A stretch of 64,000 bases of DNA, taken from NCBI RefSeq assembly GCF_002483225.1, contig NZ_DLHL01000053.1:62001-126000 (forward strand). Reading direction: 5' to 3'. The DNA is from Gemmatimonas sp. UBA7669. Lineage in GTDB: Bacteria > Gemmatimonadota > Gemmatimonadetes > Gemmatimonadales > Gemmatimonadaceae. Of the stretch, positions 1 to 8,585 are shown in pieces. A program made the position numbers and the translations under genes. Position 1 is the first letter of the stretch; every line of letters begins with the position of its first letter. Under the pieces are notes generated by a model. It had not been told where the DNA came from and made no database searches. It worked only from the letters and a program-made list of their open reading frames with translations.

Positions 1-750
1 CTGCAGGTGGAGATGGACACCAGCGCCAAGACGGCACGCATCCCCGGTGCGCGCATGCTGCCCTACCGGGCGCTGGTCATGACACGCGATGGACTCAGCA
101 GCGAGCTGCCATCCCCCGACAGTCTGGCCTCCCTGTTCTCAGGGTTGGGCATTGCCCCCGGTGCGCTGGTGGTGGCCACCACCACGCACGAGCCACCCAT
201 GGCTGCCCGTGCCCTGATGACGCTTGATGTCATGGGCCATCCACGTCTCGCGTTTCTCGCAGGGGGCGTGGCGCAATGGAAGCGCGATGGCCGTCCGTTG
301 GCCACCGCGCCCGCCCGCTTCACACGCAGCAGCTACCCGGTGCGGCCGGCCGCCGAGGTGGTGGTGAACGCCGAGTGGATTGCGCAACGACAGGGCAGGG
401 GGATTGCCCTGATCGATACGCGAACGGACGGGGAGTTTGACGGCACCGGAAATCGCAGTGGCATGCCAAGTGACGGTCACCCCGCGGGGGCGCGGCAGCT
501 GCAGTGGGAACAGGTCTTTGCCAACGTGGACCTGCATCAGCTGCAGGACAGCGCCACGCTCCGCCGGTTGTACACGGAGCGCATGCGCGGTGGTGATACG
601 CTCGTGACCTACTGCTGGGTGGGCTACCGCGCGTCGATGACCTATGTCGCGGCACGCACGTTGGGACTCCCGGTGCGCCTCTACGACGGCAGTTATCAGG
701 ACTGGCAGCGTCGCGGGCTGCCCGTGCTCAAAGGCAGCGACGGGCGCTAG
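1..750 (+). CDS. Tandem rhodanese-domain sulfurtransferase, 5' end cut by the window
   Basis: The reading frame is open from the first base, and the text IPGARMLPY near its start matches the HIPGA motif of a rhodanese first domain, so the true start lies upstream. Two rhodanese-like domains follow. The second carries an active-site loop CWVGYRAS (Cys at about residue 203 counted from the GTG at 7), matching the C-x-x-G-x-R signature of thiosulfate or 3-mercaptopyruvate sulfurtransferases; the first has no equivalent Cys, as is usual for the inactive N-terminal domain. Such enzymes move a sulfane sulfur from thiosulfate or mercaptopyruvate to a thiophilic acceptor. The family call is firm, but the substrate cannot be told from sequence. 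Confidence 0.85.
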   Translation: MQVEMDTSAKTARIPGARMLPYRALVMTRDGLSSELPSPDSLASLFSGLGIAPGALVVATTTHEPPMAARALMTLDVMGHPRLAFLAGGVAQWKRDGRPLATAPARFTRSSYPVRPAAEVVVNAEWIAQRQGRGIALIDTRTDGEFDGTGNRSGMPSDGHPAGARQLQWEQVFANVDLHQLQDSATLRRLYTERMRGGDTLVTYCWVGYRASMTYVAARTLGLPVRLYDGSYQDWQRRGLPVLKGSDGR

Positions 751-806
751 CCCGACACGGTACGCCCGACACGGTACGCCCGACACGGTACGCCCGAAGC
801 GGTACA
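751..806. repeat. 14-bp tandem repeat, four units
   Basis: The unit CCCGACACGGTACG occurs three times exactly (751-764, 765-778, 779-792), and a fourth unit at 793-806 differs at two positions. It starts directly after the stop codon of the rhodanese gene and fills the gap to the convergent DUF4249 gene. No terminator hairpin was recognised there. Confidence 0.85.
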
Positions 807-811
807 CCCGC

Positions 812-1711
812 CTACGGCGCGCGTATCAACCCTTCCACCACGTTGGTGGCCATGAAGATCCCCAGAGCACGCACTGCTGGTCTCGTGCGGTTGGAGATGT
901 TGCCACGGACCGACGTGGGCGGAATCGAGAACGGCGACCCGTTGCCGATCATCTGGTCGTTCAGCGTGCGGTAGAAACGATACTGTTGTTCCGACAGCGA
1001 CTGCTGGCGCAGCAGCACCATCTGCCCCGGTCTGATGGGTGTGTCCGGATGTGTCTGATACGAGCGGATGCGCAAGCCATCGAAGTACTGATCGGTATCG
1101 ACGGCCCGGTGCCGCAGCACACTGTCGGACACGAGAACACGCTGGCCATCAACGTAGAGATCCCAGAGGTAGTAGTTGCTGGCCCCGACAGGATCGCGCA
1201 TGTCGATGGTGACACGCGGCAGCGTATCCTCGTCTTCGGGCCGTCCGAAGCCCAGGAAGCTGCGCTTGGTGAAGTACAACGAATCAATGGGCGCGACGGG
1301 CAGCAGGGTGTCCTCGGCCTCGTACTCGTCACCTTGCCACCTGATGCGCAGGGTGTAGCGGCCGCCGACCCGCGCAACAAGGTTCTCGGTGACGTAGTGA
1401 CCGGGCGCAGTGGCCGATTCAGCCAGTGGCACCACGCGCCCGGTTTCATCGGCAATGGACACCTGCGCGCCGCGGGCCGGCGGCGCCGCGGTCTGCTGGA
1501 AGTAGGGTGCGGTGGTGGTGAGAATCACCTGCTGCCGGCCACTTGGACGGCCAACCACGGCCTCTACGCGTCCCTCCACCACCAGTCGGGTCGGGCCGTC
1601 GGGTACTGTGATGTCAACCACGCGCTCGCACGCCGTCAGCAGCATGGCACAAACAGCCGCAGTGGCCGCCACCGTGGCGGCGTGGATGGATCGATGCATG
1701 AGCTGCTTCAT
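812..1711 (-). CDS. DUF4249-family lipoprotein
   Basis: This predicted outer-membrane-associated lipoprotein has an N-terminal signal sequence ending in the lipobox LLTAC, followed by the opening VVDITVPDGPTRLVVEG typical of DUF4249 proteins. These are usually encoded directly after a TonB-dependent receptor and are thought to assist uptake at the cell surface. The frame can be extended to a TTG at 1726, which would overlap the receptor stop; the ATG at 1711 gives a normal signal peptide and is preferred. It is the last gene of the sigma/FecR/receptor unit read from 6200 to 812. The substrate is unknown. At about 300 residues it is at the short end for the family as I recall it. Confidence 0.75.
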   Translation of the reverse strand: MKQLMHRSIHAATVAATAAVCAMLLTACERVVDITVPDGPTRLVVEGRVEAVVGRPSGRQQVILTTTAPYFQQTAAPPARGAQVSIADETGRVVPLAESATAPGHYVTENLVARVGGRYTLRIRWQGDEYEAEDTLLPVAPIDSLYFTKRSFLGFGRPEDEDTLPRVTIDMRDPVGASNYYLWDLYVDGQRVLVSDSVLRHRAVDTDQYFDGLRIRSYQTHPDTPIRPGQMVLLRQQSLSEQQYRFYRTLNDQMIGNGSPFSIPPTSVRGNISNRTRPAVRALGIFMATNVVEGLIRAP

Positions 1712-1722
1712 GTGTGGCACTC

Positions 1723-4494
1723 TCAAAACCTGAAGACGTAGTTGATGCTCGGCACCAGGCCGAAGATCGAGGTCTGCACCGCCTCGGACTGCAGCGGATT
1801 GTCGAAACGCTGACGCACCCGCAGGGCCTGTGCGTTGAAGCGGTTGTAGGCGTTGAGCACGCCGAACTGCAGCTCACCCTTGCCCAGCTTTCGCGTGGCA
1901 CTCAGGTCGAGGCGGTGATACAGGGGCAGACGCGCGGCATTGCGTGCGCCGTACTCCGGCACCAGCAGACCATCGATGAAGTAGCGCGCACCCGGCAAGG
2001 TGACCGGCAAGCCGGAGGCCATGGTGAAGGTCGCACCGACGTTCCACTTGGGCGTCCACTGCCACAGGCCAACGAGCGCGAGGTTGTGTGTCTTGTCGAA
2101 CGGCGTAGGGTACCAGTCGCCGTTGTTGATGCCCCCGCCGGTTTCACCAGGCGCGCGAATGCGCTGCTCCGCGCGACTCAGGGTGTAGCTGGCCCAGCCT
2201 GACAGGCGACCGACATTGCGGCGCGCGAACAGCTCGAGACCGTACGAGCGACCAATGCCCTGCAGCAGGATGGTTTCGAGACGGGGGTTGAGCAACACAT
2301 CGGCGCCGTCGACATAGTCCACGACATTCTTGGCGCTGCGATAGTACGACTCGGCACTCAGCTCGAGGCCGCGCCACTGCGCCGACCATCCCAGTGCGTA
2401 CTGGTCAGCGACACGCGGCTTGATGAACGGTCCGACCGGCTCCCAGACATCGAGAGGCGACACCGAATTGGTGTTGGAGATGAGTTGGAGAAACTGCTGC
2501 GTGCGCGCGTAGCTCAACTTGATGCTGTGATTGTCCGCAACCGACAGGCGCGACGACGCACGGGGCTCCACGCCGCTGTAGTAGGACATACGATCCCCTG
2601 AGGCCACGCGGCTGCTGTCGAGCAACGGAGCGGGTTCGTAGCGCCCGAGCCTGGGGTTGTACACCACCGGGCCGCTGGGGCCGTATTCGTAACGCGTGGC
2701 GCTGCCCAGACGGGCGAAATCCGCCACGCGGAATCCGTACTGCATGCCGAACCGCGAGCCGAGCTCGATATCATGGGCCACATAGGCAGCACGGGTGACG
2801 CCGTAGCGCGTCTCCACCTTGAGCGGCAGAAAGCTCGACGAGTCACCGGTGTTGAACACCTCACCCGGACGAAAGATGTTGCGTGTCCATTCGGCACCAA
2901 ACTCCAGCTTCTGCGACGCCGTCATCTGCCAGGTTTCGTCGAGCTTGAAGTCCGCACTCTGGATGTTGGCAATCCAGCGCACCGTTTCGAAATCGAAGAT
3001 GCGAAAACGCAGGCGGTAGTCGTAGTCGCTCCACGAGCCGGTCAGCTTGGAGAACAAGCGGCCGCGCCAGGCCTGATTCCAGCGCAGGGTGGCGGCGCGG
3101 TTGCCCCAGCCCACGCCGAACCCCTGGCTGGGCTGACCGAAGTTGTCGCGGCCCAGATACCCGGAGGCAATGAACGAACCGGTTTCGCCAAGGCGCACGT
3201 GGGCCTTGGCGTTGAGATCGTAGAAGTAGGCCACGGCGTTGCGCACGGAGCTGTCCGAAGCGGCCGCCAGAAAGGCATCAGCGTACGAGCGTCGCGCGGC
3301 CAGCATCCAGGATCCACGCGAACCGGGCAACGGTCCCTCGATGATGCCGCGGCTTGACAGCAAGCCAATGGATGCGGCGCCGTTGAACTCCTCGCGGTTG
3401 CCATCGCGCTGCCGAACATCCACCACCGACGACAGCCGACCGCCGAAGCGCGAGGGAATGGCGCCCTTGTACAACATGATGTTGTCGATGGCGTCGGCGT
3501 TGAACGTGGAGAGGAAGCCCAGAATGTGCGACGGGTTGTAGATGGTGGACTCATCGAGCAGGATGAGATTCTCGTCCACGCCACCACCACGCACCGAGAA
3601 GGCCGTGGATGCGTCGCTGGTGGTGGTCACACCCGGCAGCAGCGTCAGGGTGCGAATGGGGTCCACCTCGCCGAGTACCGGCGGCACCGAGCGCGCGATG
3701 CGCATGTCCAACTTGATGACGCTCATCTGCGGGCTGCGCGGATCAAGGTCGGGTCGCTCGTCGCGGTCGCCGGTGATCTGCACCGCGGACAGCACCGACT
3801 CCTGCGTGCGCAGGGCAAGGTCCAGTTGCATGCGCGTCGTGACCTGAATCGTGGTGTCGAAGGGCGCATACCCAATGGCACGCACGCGCAGCCGATGCGG
3901 GCCGACGGAAAGCACCAGGGCGTAGTAGCCTTCTTCGTTGGTCTGCCGCACCTGGGCGTCGTTGTCCACCAGAATTGTCACGCGCCGCAGCACTTCGCCG
4001 GTGGCGAGGCTGCGTACGAAACCGGACACGCGCTCGCTCCGCACAGCCGTCAGCGTGTCTTCCTGCGGGCGCTTTGTGCTGTCGTTGACATTGTCGTTGA
4101 TGATGACGACCTGACCGTTCGCGCTGACGACGGCGCGCAGGCTGCTGCCCTCGAGCAGGCGCAGCACGGCCGATCGCGCGGGCACGCGATGCAGCGAGAG
4201 CGTGACCGGTGACGTCAGCGCCGGCAGCGCCCGGTCGGCCACATAGGGCAGGGCCGCCTGTCTGGCGATGTCCGCCAGGACGCTGCGACGACTCTGGCCT
4301 TTGGCCTCGATGCTGACCAGCGCCGCCAGTGGACCGCGCGCGGTGCTGCTGTGCTCAAGCGGCGTGAAGCCCGAAGATTGTGTTGGTACCGGCATTCGCA
4401 TCGGCGCCGGTGCCGATGCGTTGGTCGGAGCCGGCTGGGCGTGAACGAGCGGCCCTGACGCCAGTAGCGCCATGGCCAAAGACAGCATTCGCAT
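1723..4494 (-). CDS. TonB-dependent receptor with STN and carboxypeptidase-like N-terminal domains
   Basis: This outer-membrane active transporter has 923 residues. A signal peptide (about 1-20, ending VHAQ) is followed by a secretin/TonB short N-terminal (STN) domain at about 58-132, a carboxypeptidase-regulatory-like beta domain at about 157-228, a plug domain at about 258-365 (SVRGGGVDENLILLDE, then YKGAIPSRFGGRLSSVVDV) and a beta-barrel ending in the aromatic C-terminus NYVFRF. An STN domain means the receptor probably signals to the FecR anti-sigma factor encoded 3 bp upstream. The ECF sigma, FecR, receptor and DUF4249 genes are in one direction with minimal gaps, an operon type common in Bacteroidota and related groups. 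The ligand cannot be deduced. Confidence 0.92.
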   Translation of the reverse strand: MRMLSLAMALLASGPLVHAQPAPTNASAPAPMRMPVPTQSSGFTPLEHSSTARGPLAALVSIEAKGQSRRSVLADIARQAALPYVADRALPALTSPVTLSLHRVPARSAVLRLLEGSSLRAVVSANGQVVIINDNVNDSTKRPQEDTLTAVRSERVSGFVRSLATGEVLRRVTILVDNDAQVRQTNEEGYYALVLSVGPHRLRVRAIGYAPFDTTIQVTTRMQLDLALRTQESVLSAVQITGDRDERPDLDPRSPQMSVIKLDMRIARSVPPVLGEVDPIRTLTLLPGVTTTSDASTAFSVRGGGVDENLILLDESTIYNPSHILGFLSTFNADAIDNIMLYKGAIPSRFGGRLSSVVDVRQRDGNREEFNGAASIGLLSSRGIIEGPLPGSRGSWMLAARRSYADAFLAAASDSSVRNAVAYFYDLNAKAHVRLGETGSFIASGYLGRDNFGQPSQGFGVGWGNRAATLRWNQAWRGRLFSKLTGSWSDYDYRLRFRIFDFETVRWIANIQSADFKLDETWQMTASQKLEFGAEWTRNIFRPGEVFNTGDSSSFLPLKVETRYGVTRAAYVAHDIELGSRFGMQYGFRVADFARLGSATRYEYGPSGPVVYNPRLGRYEPAPLLDSSRVASGDRMSYYSGVEPRASSRLSVADNHSIKLSYARTQQFLQLISNTNSVSPLDVWEPVGPFIKPRVADQYALGWSAQWRGLELSAESYYRSAKNVVDYVDGADVLLNPRLETILLQGIGRSYGLELFARRNVGRLSGWASYTLSRAEQRIRAPGETGGGINNGDWYPTPFDKTHNLALVGLWQWTPKWNVGATFTMASGLPVTLPGARYFIDGLLVPEYGARNAARLPLYHRLDLSATRKLGKGELQFGVLNAYNRFNAQALRVRQRFDNPLQSEAVQTSIFGLVPSINYVFRF

Positions 4495-4497
4495 GAA

Positions 4498-5553
4498 TCA
4501 GCGTGATGAGAACGTGATGGTGGATCCGTTGCGCACGAGCTGCGCATCGAGTGCCAGAGCGAGCGACTCGAGCATCGGATCCAAGGGAAGGGCAGCAAAC
4601 TGCCCGGTGACACGGCGCTCCAGCATGTCGGGTGTGGCGGTCAAGGTGACGCCATACCATCTGGCGAGCGCCGGGAGGGCTTCAGACAGCGCCGTACCGT
4701 CGAACACAAACTCGCCGCGAATCCAGGCGGCGCGCTCCGCGCCGTCCTGGCTTACCTCAACACGACCCGAAGACGTCACGCGCCCGCGGTCGCCGGCGTG
4801 CAGCAGGGTGGGCGCCGTCTGCCCCTGTCCGAGGGCGACGATGCCCTCTTCCACCGCCACTTCCACACCGCCCACTTCCGGCCAGGCACGCACGACAAAG
4901 CGTGTTCCCACATCTTCGGCCATGGCGTTGCCGGCGCGCACGCGGAACGGCTGCGTCGTGTCGTGCACGACATCGAAGTGTCCTTCACCCTGCAGCGTGA
5001 TCTCGCGAGCGCCTGCCCCGAACGACCGCGGAACGCGGGCGGTGCTGCCACCGGCCAAGGTCATGCGACTGCCGTCGGGGAGTGTCATGCTGAGACGCTG
5101 GCCGAGTGGCGCCGCATACTCCTGGCTGGCGGTGGCATTCTGCCACAGTACGCCGCCCGTCACGCCCACCAGCAACACCGCCGCCACGCGCAGCCAAGTG
5201 GGCAGGCCACGTGTGTGAGTGGCACGGCGCACACTGGGTGCGGTGTGAAGTGGGCGGACACTCGTGTTGCTGTCCGCTGCGCTGCCCATGCGCGCTTGAA
5301 GGGCCTGCCACGCAGCGTCCGTCGCAGAGGCCGTCGTGGCGAAAGCCGTCGTGGCGCCAGGTGTCGTGGCGCCAGCGGTGGCATGCGCCTCACGCAGCGC
5401 CTTGAGCAACGCGGCGTGACGCCGGTCCGCCGCCAGCCACGTATCGAGACGCGCCTGATCGTCCGGCGTGGCGGATCCGGCAAGAATCCGGTCCAGCAGC
5501 GCCGTGTCAGCATCGTGCGGCAAAAACTCAGGTTCAGACTGCGGAGTGTGCAT
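4498..5553 (-). CDS. FecR-family anti-sigma factor
   Basis: This is an inner-membrane regulator that relays occupancy of the downstream receptor to the sigma factor encoded upstream. The N-terminal cytoplasmic part (about 1-60) resembles the DUF4880 sigma-binding region. A low-complexity Ala/Thr linker (about 60-80), encoded by near-repeats around 5330-5390, leads to one membrane helix at about 119-138 (WLRVAAVLLVGVTGGVLW). The periplasmic FecR domain spans about 148-240 (SMTLPDGSRMTLAGGS, then EGHFDVVHD), followed by a C-terminal STN-interacting domain. It lies between the sigma gene (5616-6200) and the TonB receptor (1723-4494). Confidence 0.9.
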   Translation of the reverse strand: MHTPQSEPEFLPHDADTALLDRILAGSATPDDQARLDTWLAADRRHAALLKALREAHATAGATTPGATTAFATTASATDAAWQALQARMGSAADSNTSVRPLHTAPSVRRATHTRGLPTWLRVAAVLLVGVTGGVLWQNATASQEYAAPLGQRLSMTLPDGSRMTLAGGSTARVPRSFGAGAREITLQGEGHFDVVHDTTQPFRVRAGNAMAEDVGTRFVVRAWPEVGGVEVAVEEGIVALGQGQTAPTLLHAGDRGRVTSSGRVEVSQDGAERAAWIRGEFVFDGTALSEALPALARWYGVTLTATPDMLERRVTGQFAALPLDPMLESLALALDAQLVRNGSTITFSSR

Positions 5554-5615
5554 GCCAGCGTGTTGAGGTTACCAGCACGACACACGGCGCCGGAAAAACC
5601 CCACAACGGGTCAGT

Positions 5616-6200
5616 TCAGGTCCCCAACACCCGGGCGCGCACGGCCTTGAGGCCGCGCGAGAGCTGGTTTTCCACCCCTTTGACGCCAATGCCCATGGCC
5701 TCGGCGATCTCCGCGTAGCTCAGGCCCTCACGCCAGCGCAGATGCATGACGAGTCGGCAGCGCTCGGGCAGGGCATCCAGTGCGGCCTGCGCCAGCGAGA
5801 CCAGCTCCGCCTGTTCCGCCTCGGCATCGGCGTCGGCGTCGGCCGCCACGCTGTGCAGGGGCGGCGTGTCGGCCTGTGCGGCGTGGGTCGTCCAGTCCTG
5901 CTCCAGCACATCGCGGCGGCGCACATTGAGCGCCCGATTCCGCACCGCACCAAACAGATAGCCCCGCACCGACCCAAGAGGCGCCCATTCCGTGCGGGCC
6001 TGCCAGATGGCAAGAAACACATCCTGCACCACTTCCTCCGCCCGCGCCGTATCGCCCGTGTAACGGAGCGCGAAGCCCACCAACGCCGCATGCAGCGCCC
6101 GGAACAGCTGCTCGAACGCCTGCGCATCACCCGCACGAATGCGGGGAGCGCAGGCGTCGAGTTGGGCGGCTTCGTGCTGGACTGCGTCGTGCAAGGACAT
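5616..6200 (-). CDS. ECF RNA polymerase sigma factor
   Basis: This extracytoplasmic-function sigma-70 factor is first in the sigma/FecR/TonB-receptor/DUF4249 unit. Region 2 is seen in FALRYTGDTARAEEVVQDVF and the following IWQAR segment. Region 4 is ALPERCRLVMHLRWREGLSY followed by a helix-turn-helix (AEIAEAMGIGVKGVENQLSR). The two are joined by an acidic Ala/Asp/Glu linker. The start was set at the ATG at 6200; an in-frame GTG at 6212 is possible. By analogy with FecI/FecR it should be released when the receptor binds its ligand and then transcribe the receptor operon. No target promoter was identified. Confidence 0.9.
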   Translation of the reverse strand: MSLHDAVQHEAAQLDACAPRIRAGDAQAFEQLFRALHAALVGFALRYTGDTARAEEVVQDVFLAIWQARTEWAPLGSVRGYLFGAVRNRALNVRRRDVLEQDWTTHAAQADTPPLHSVAADADADAEAEQAELVSLAQAALDALPERCRLVMHLRWREGLSYAEIAEAMGIGVKGVENQLSRGLKAVRARVLGT

Positions 6201-6286
6201 GGCCTTTAGCACGGCTGCGCACGACCAGGAGTTTCAGGCCTGGGACGAACTGTGGGGTCCCGTTACACCCGGTTGACCTGAAGTTC

Positions 6287-7102
6287 CTACCCCCCGCCGC
6301 TTCGCGTCCAGATGGCAATGAGGCCACACCAGTTGTCGGATCGCATGCCACCCAGCGAAGGAGGAATGGAGGCAGCCCCGAAAAACACCTCCACCCCATG
6401 AACGTCTTGCGGGACGACTTTGTCGATGTCGGAAAGCGCCGGAAGGACGATTCCATCGAGCATGACACGCAACACACAGGGGACCAACGCAATTCCGCCG
6501 CCGGCCGGCACAGACTTCATGCCGCGCGTCGAGATCGCCACCATTGAGCCAAGTGAGTCCGCAATCCGAAGGCCAGAGATTCCTCGAAGCATCTGTGACA
6601 GTCGCACCGGATTGCGATGTTCAATTTGATCGCGAGTGACCGACGCGCTTGCCGTCCGCGATCGCAGTCGAGCTTCAAAGTCCGCAAGTCTCGTTGACGA
6701 TGGCGAGTTGTCGCGAACATCTACCGCGCGAAGTCCATAGGGCTGCCGGTCCAGATAAATCGTGACATTCTCTCCAAGTTCTTCCACACGTGCCTCGATG
6801 CGCGTTGAGAAGAAGCCAATGCTCCGAACCAGTATGGTTACTGAATCCCCCACAAGGCTGACAACACGAGCAATGCCGGCAGAGTCCGTCACTGCACTCA
6901 GTCGCTGCGCTCTACTGATGAGCTCGATACCCGCTGTTCCAACGGGGCGGTCGGACTCATCCAAGACCAGAACTGACAGCGTACGCCCTTGAGCTCTGGG
7001 TACGACTGGCTGTGCTTCTGCGATTACAGTGAAGACGAACGACAGAAGCGGAATGGCTGGCAGCAGGATTCTGAGATGACAACTGCGAAGTCGATCGATC
7101 AT
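6287..7102 (-). CDS. Carboxypeptidase-like domain plus TonB plug-like exported protein
   Basis: A signal peptide (about 1-30, ending AEAQ) is followed by a carboxypeptidase-regulatory-like beta domain (TLSVLVLDESDRPVGTAGIE) and then a TonB-receptor plug-like segment (about 155-265: RLSQMLRGISGLRIADS, VMLDGIVLP, VEVFFGAAS). There is no beta-barrel: the protein ends after 271 residues. Such barrel-less plug proteins recur in Gemmatimonadota and relatives, and their role is not established. It is divergent from the propeller gene at 7362 across about 260 bp in which I recognised no clear promoter elements. Confidence 0.65.
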   Translation of the reverse strand: MIDRLRSCHLRILLPAIPLLSFVFTVIAEAQPVVPRAQGRTLSVLVLDESDRPVGTAGIELISRAQRLSAVTDSAGIARVVSLVGDSVTILVRSIGFFSTRIEARVEELGENVTIYLDRQPYGLRAVDVRDNSPSSTRLADFEARLRSRTASASVTRDQIEHRNPVRLSQMLRGISGLRIADSLGSMVAISTRGMKSVPAGGGIALVPCVLRVMLDGIVLPALSDIDKVVPQDVHGVEVFFGAASIPPSLGGMRSDNWCGLIAIWTRSGGG

Positions 7103-7361
7103 CGTCTAGATCATCTGCTGCATTGTTGTCAGGGGCTTGCGGCTAAAGTCGAGTCTACACACTTTCGCTGAAATGGCGAGCCTCTGGAAGATTGGCGCGG
7201 CAATTGGTGCACGCCTCCTCTCAGTTGCTTGGAGTTTTCGACATCATCACTCAGAGCTCTGTTGACGGGGCGCGCGACTCAGGTCGGCTGCAGTACTTCG
7301 GTACTTCAGCGCTGTTCACGGCATCCGTAATCAGTTCACTCTGGCATTGCAGGTTTGTCCT

Positions 7362-8531
7362 ATGCGACTTTTCCCCATCTCCGCAGCTACCTGTCTGTCG
7401 ATACTCCTCCAGCCTGGCCCTTTGCACTCCAACACGTATCAAGCATCGGACCGGCCGCCTCAGCGCTGGGCTCTTGCAGGGCCAGGTATCGCAGTAGGGG
7501 GAGACGGAGAGGGAGGGCCGACAGATTTCAACGACATCGTTGCAGCGTTCCTGGTCGCAGGTGATCGGCTCCTGGTGGCCGACGGAAAAACAAGCCAGTT
7601 GCGACAGTTCAGCTTTCCAGACATGCGGCACCTGCGAACGATTGGTGGCGCGGGACGTGGCCCCGGTGAGATCAGTGATCTGTGGACCGTATGGCGGTCA
7701 CCAACGGGTTTCGTGGCCGAGGATGCCGCAGGCACGGCATCTCTGTTCAATGCGCGCGGCGACTTTGTGCGTGTGCTGCCACGTGAGGTACCTGTTGCCG
7801 GGAGACGAGTGGAGCGGGTTGGTCCGATCAATGACACGCTGTTCGTGGCAAAGCTTCAGGATACCATCCCTGCGATGAATGCGGGCGACTCGCGCATGCT
7901 CGAAATGCAGTTGCTCGTAGTGACAGCTCGCTCCAGGCGGGTCATTGCGCGCTCTGACGAGCGCGAAGTCATTCGTGGTGCGACAGGCCGACCCCGGACC
8001 CCGGTGTTCGGCGCAACCAGCGTCGCTGCGGTCGTCGGCAACAGAGTCTGTGTTGGCTATCCTGCAAGATATCGCATTGATTGCTACGCACCCGATGGTC
8101 GGCACATCTCACGTACTGAACGTCGCGGTTTGCGTGCGGCACCGGTCCGCCCGGCGCACAAGGAAGACTTCTTCGCGAGTGAAGCGGCGGCCAACCCGGG
8201 CCCGAACGGTGCCGCGTACATCGCCCGCTTGCGCCGTACTGTGCCATTCGCCGAGGTCATGTCGCACTTTGGTGAGTTCATTGCTGCATCAAATGGGGAT
8301 CTTTGGGTGGGCCCATACATTCCGGTTGGCCCTATCCCGATGAAGCGACCGTTTCCCCGCGACGAGAGTACCTGGTCAGTCTACGCGCCGGATGGACGGT
8401 GGAAAGCGGATGTCGTGTTCCCAGCCCGCTTCCATTTGCTTTCGGTCGACGGCATGCGCGCGGTTGGCGTCCGCCGAGACCAAGACGATGTGGAATCGAT
8501 TGTCGTATACACGCTGCGTGTACAGCAATGA
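7362..8531 (+). CDS. 6-bladed beta-propeller exported protein
   Basis: The predicted exported protein is about 389 residues from the ATG at 7362 (an in-frame TTG at 7347 adds five residues). After a short hydrophobic leader, repeated propeller-like strands appear, for example LLVADGKTSQLRQFSFPD, then GGAGRGPGEISDLW, which is the GxGRGPGE signature of this family. The same signature (GRGPGEVGYV) is in the lipoprotein at 55418-56698, so the two are distant paralogues. No catalytic residues are recognisable; a binding or scaffold role is only a guess. Confidence 0.6.
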   Translation: MRLFPISAATCLSILLQPGPLHSNTYQASDRPPQRWALAGPGIAVGGDGEGGPTDFNDIVAAFLVAGDRLLVADGKTSQLRQFSFPDMRHLRTIGGAGRGPGEISDLWTVWRSPTGFVAEDAAGTASLFNARGDFVRVLPREVPVAGRRVERVGPINDTLFVAKLQDTIPAMNAGDSRMLEMQLLVVTARSRRVIARSDEREVIRGATGRPRTPVFGATSVAAVVGNRVCVGYPARYRIDCYAPDGRHISRTERRGLRAAPVRPAHKEDFFASEAAANPGPNGAAYIARLRRTVPFAEVMSHFGEFIAASNGDLWVGPYIPVGPIPMKRPFPRDESTWSVYAPDGRWKADVVFPARFHLLSVDGMRAVGVRRDQDDVESIVVYTLRVQQ

Positions 8532-8537
8532 GAGGGA

Positions 8538-8568
8538 CAAGGACGGCATGCCTGCAAAACCGTCCTTG
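8538..8568. terminator. Hairpin between convergent genes
   Basis: A 9-bp inverted repeat (CAAGGACGG at 8538-8546 and CCGTCCTTG at 8560-8568, 13-base loop) lies between the 3' ends of the propeller gene and the convergent permease gene. It has no long T tract, so termination is plausible but not certain. Confidence 0.5.
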
Positions 8569-8585
8569 CCTCCTGTTCCAGATGG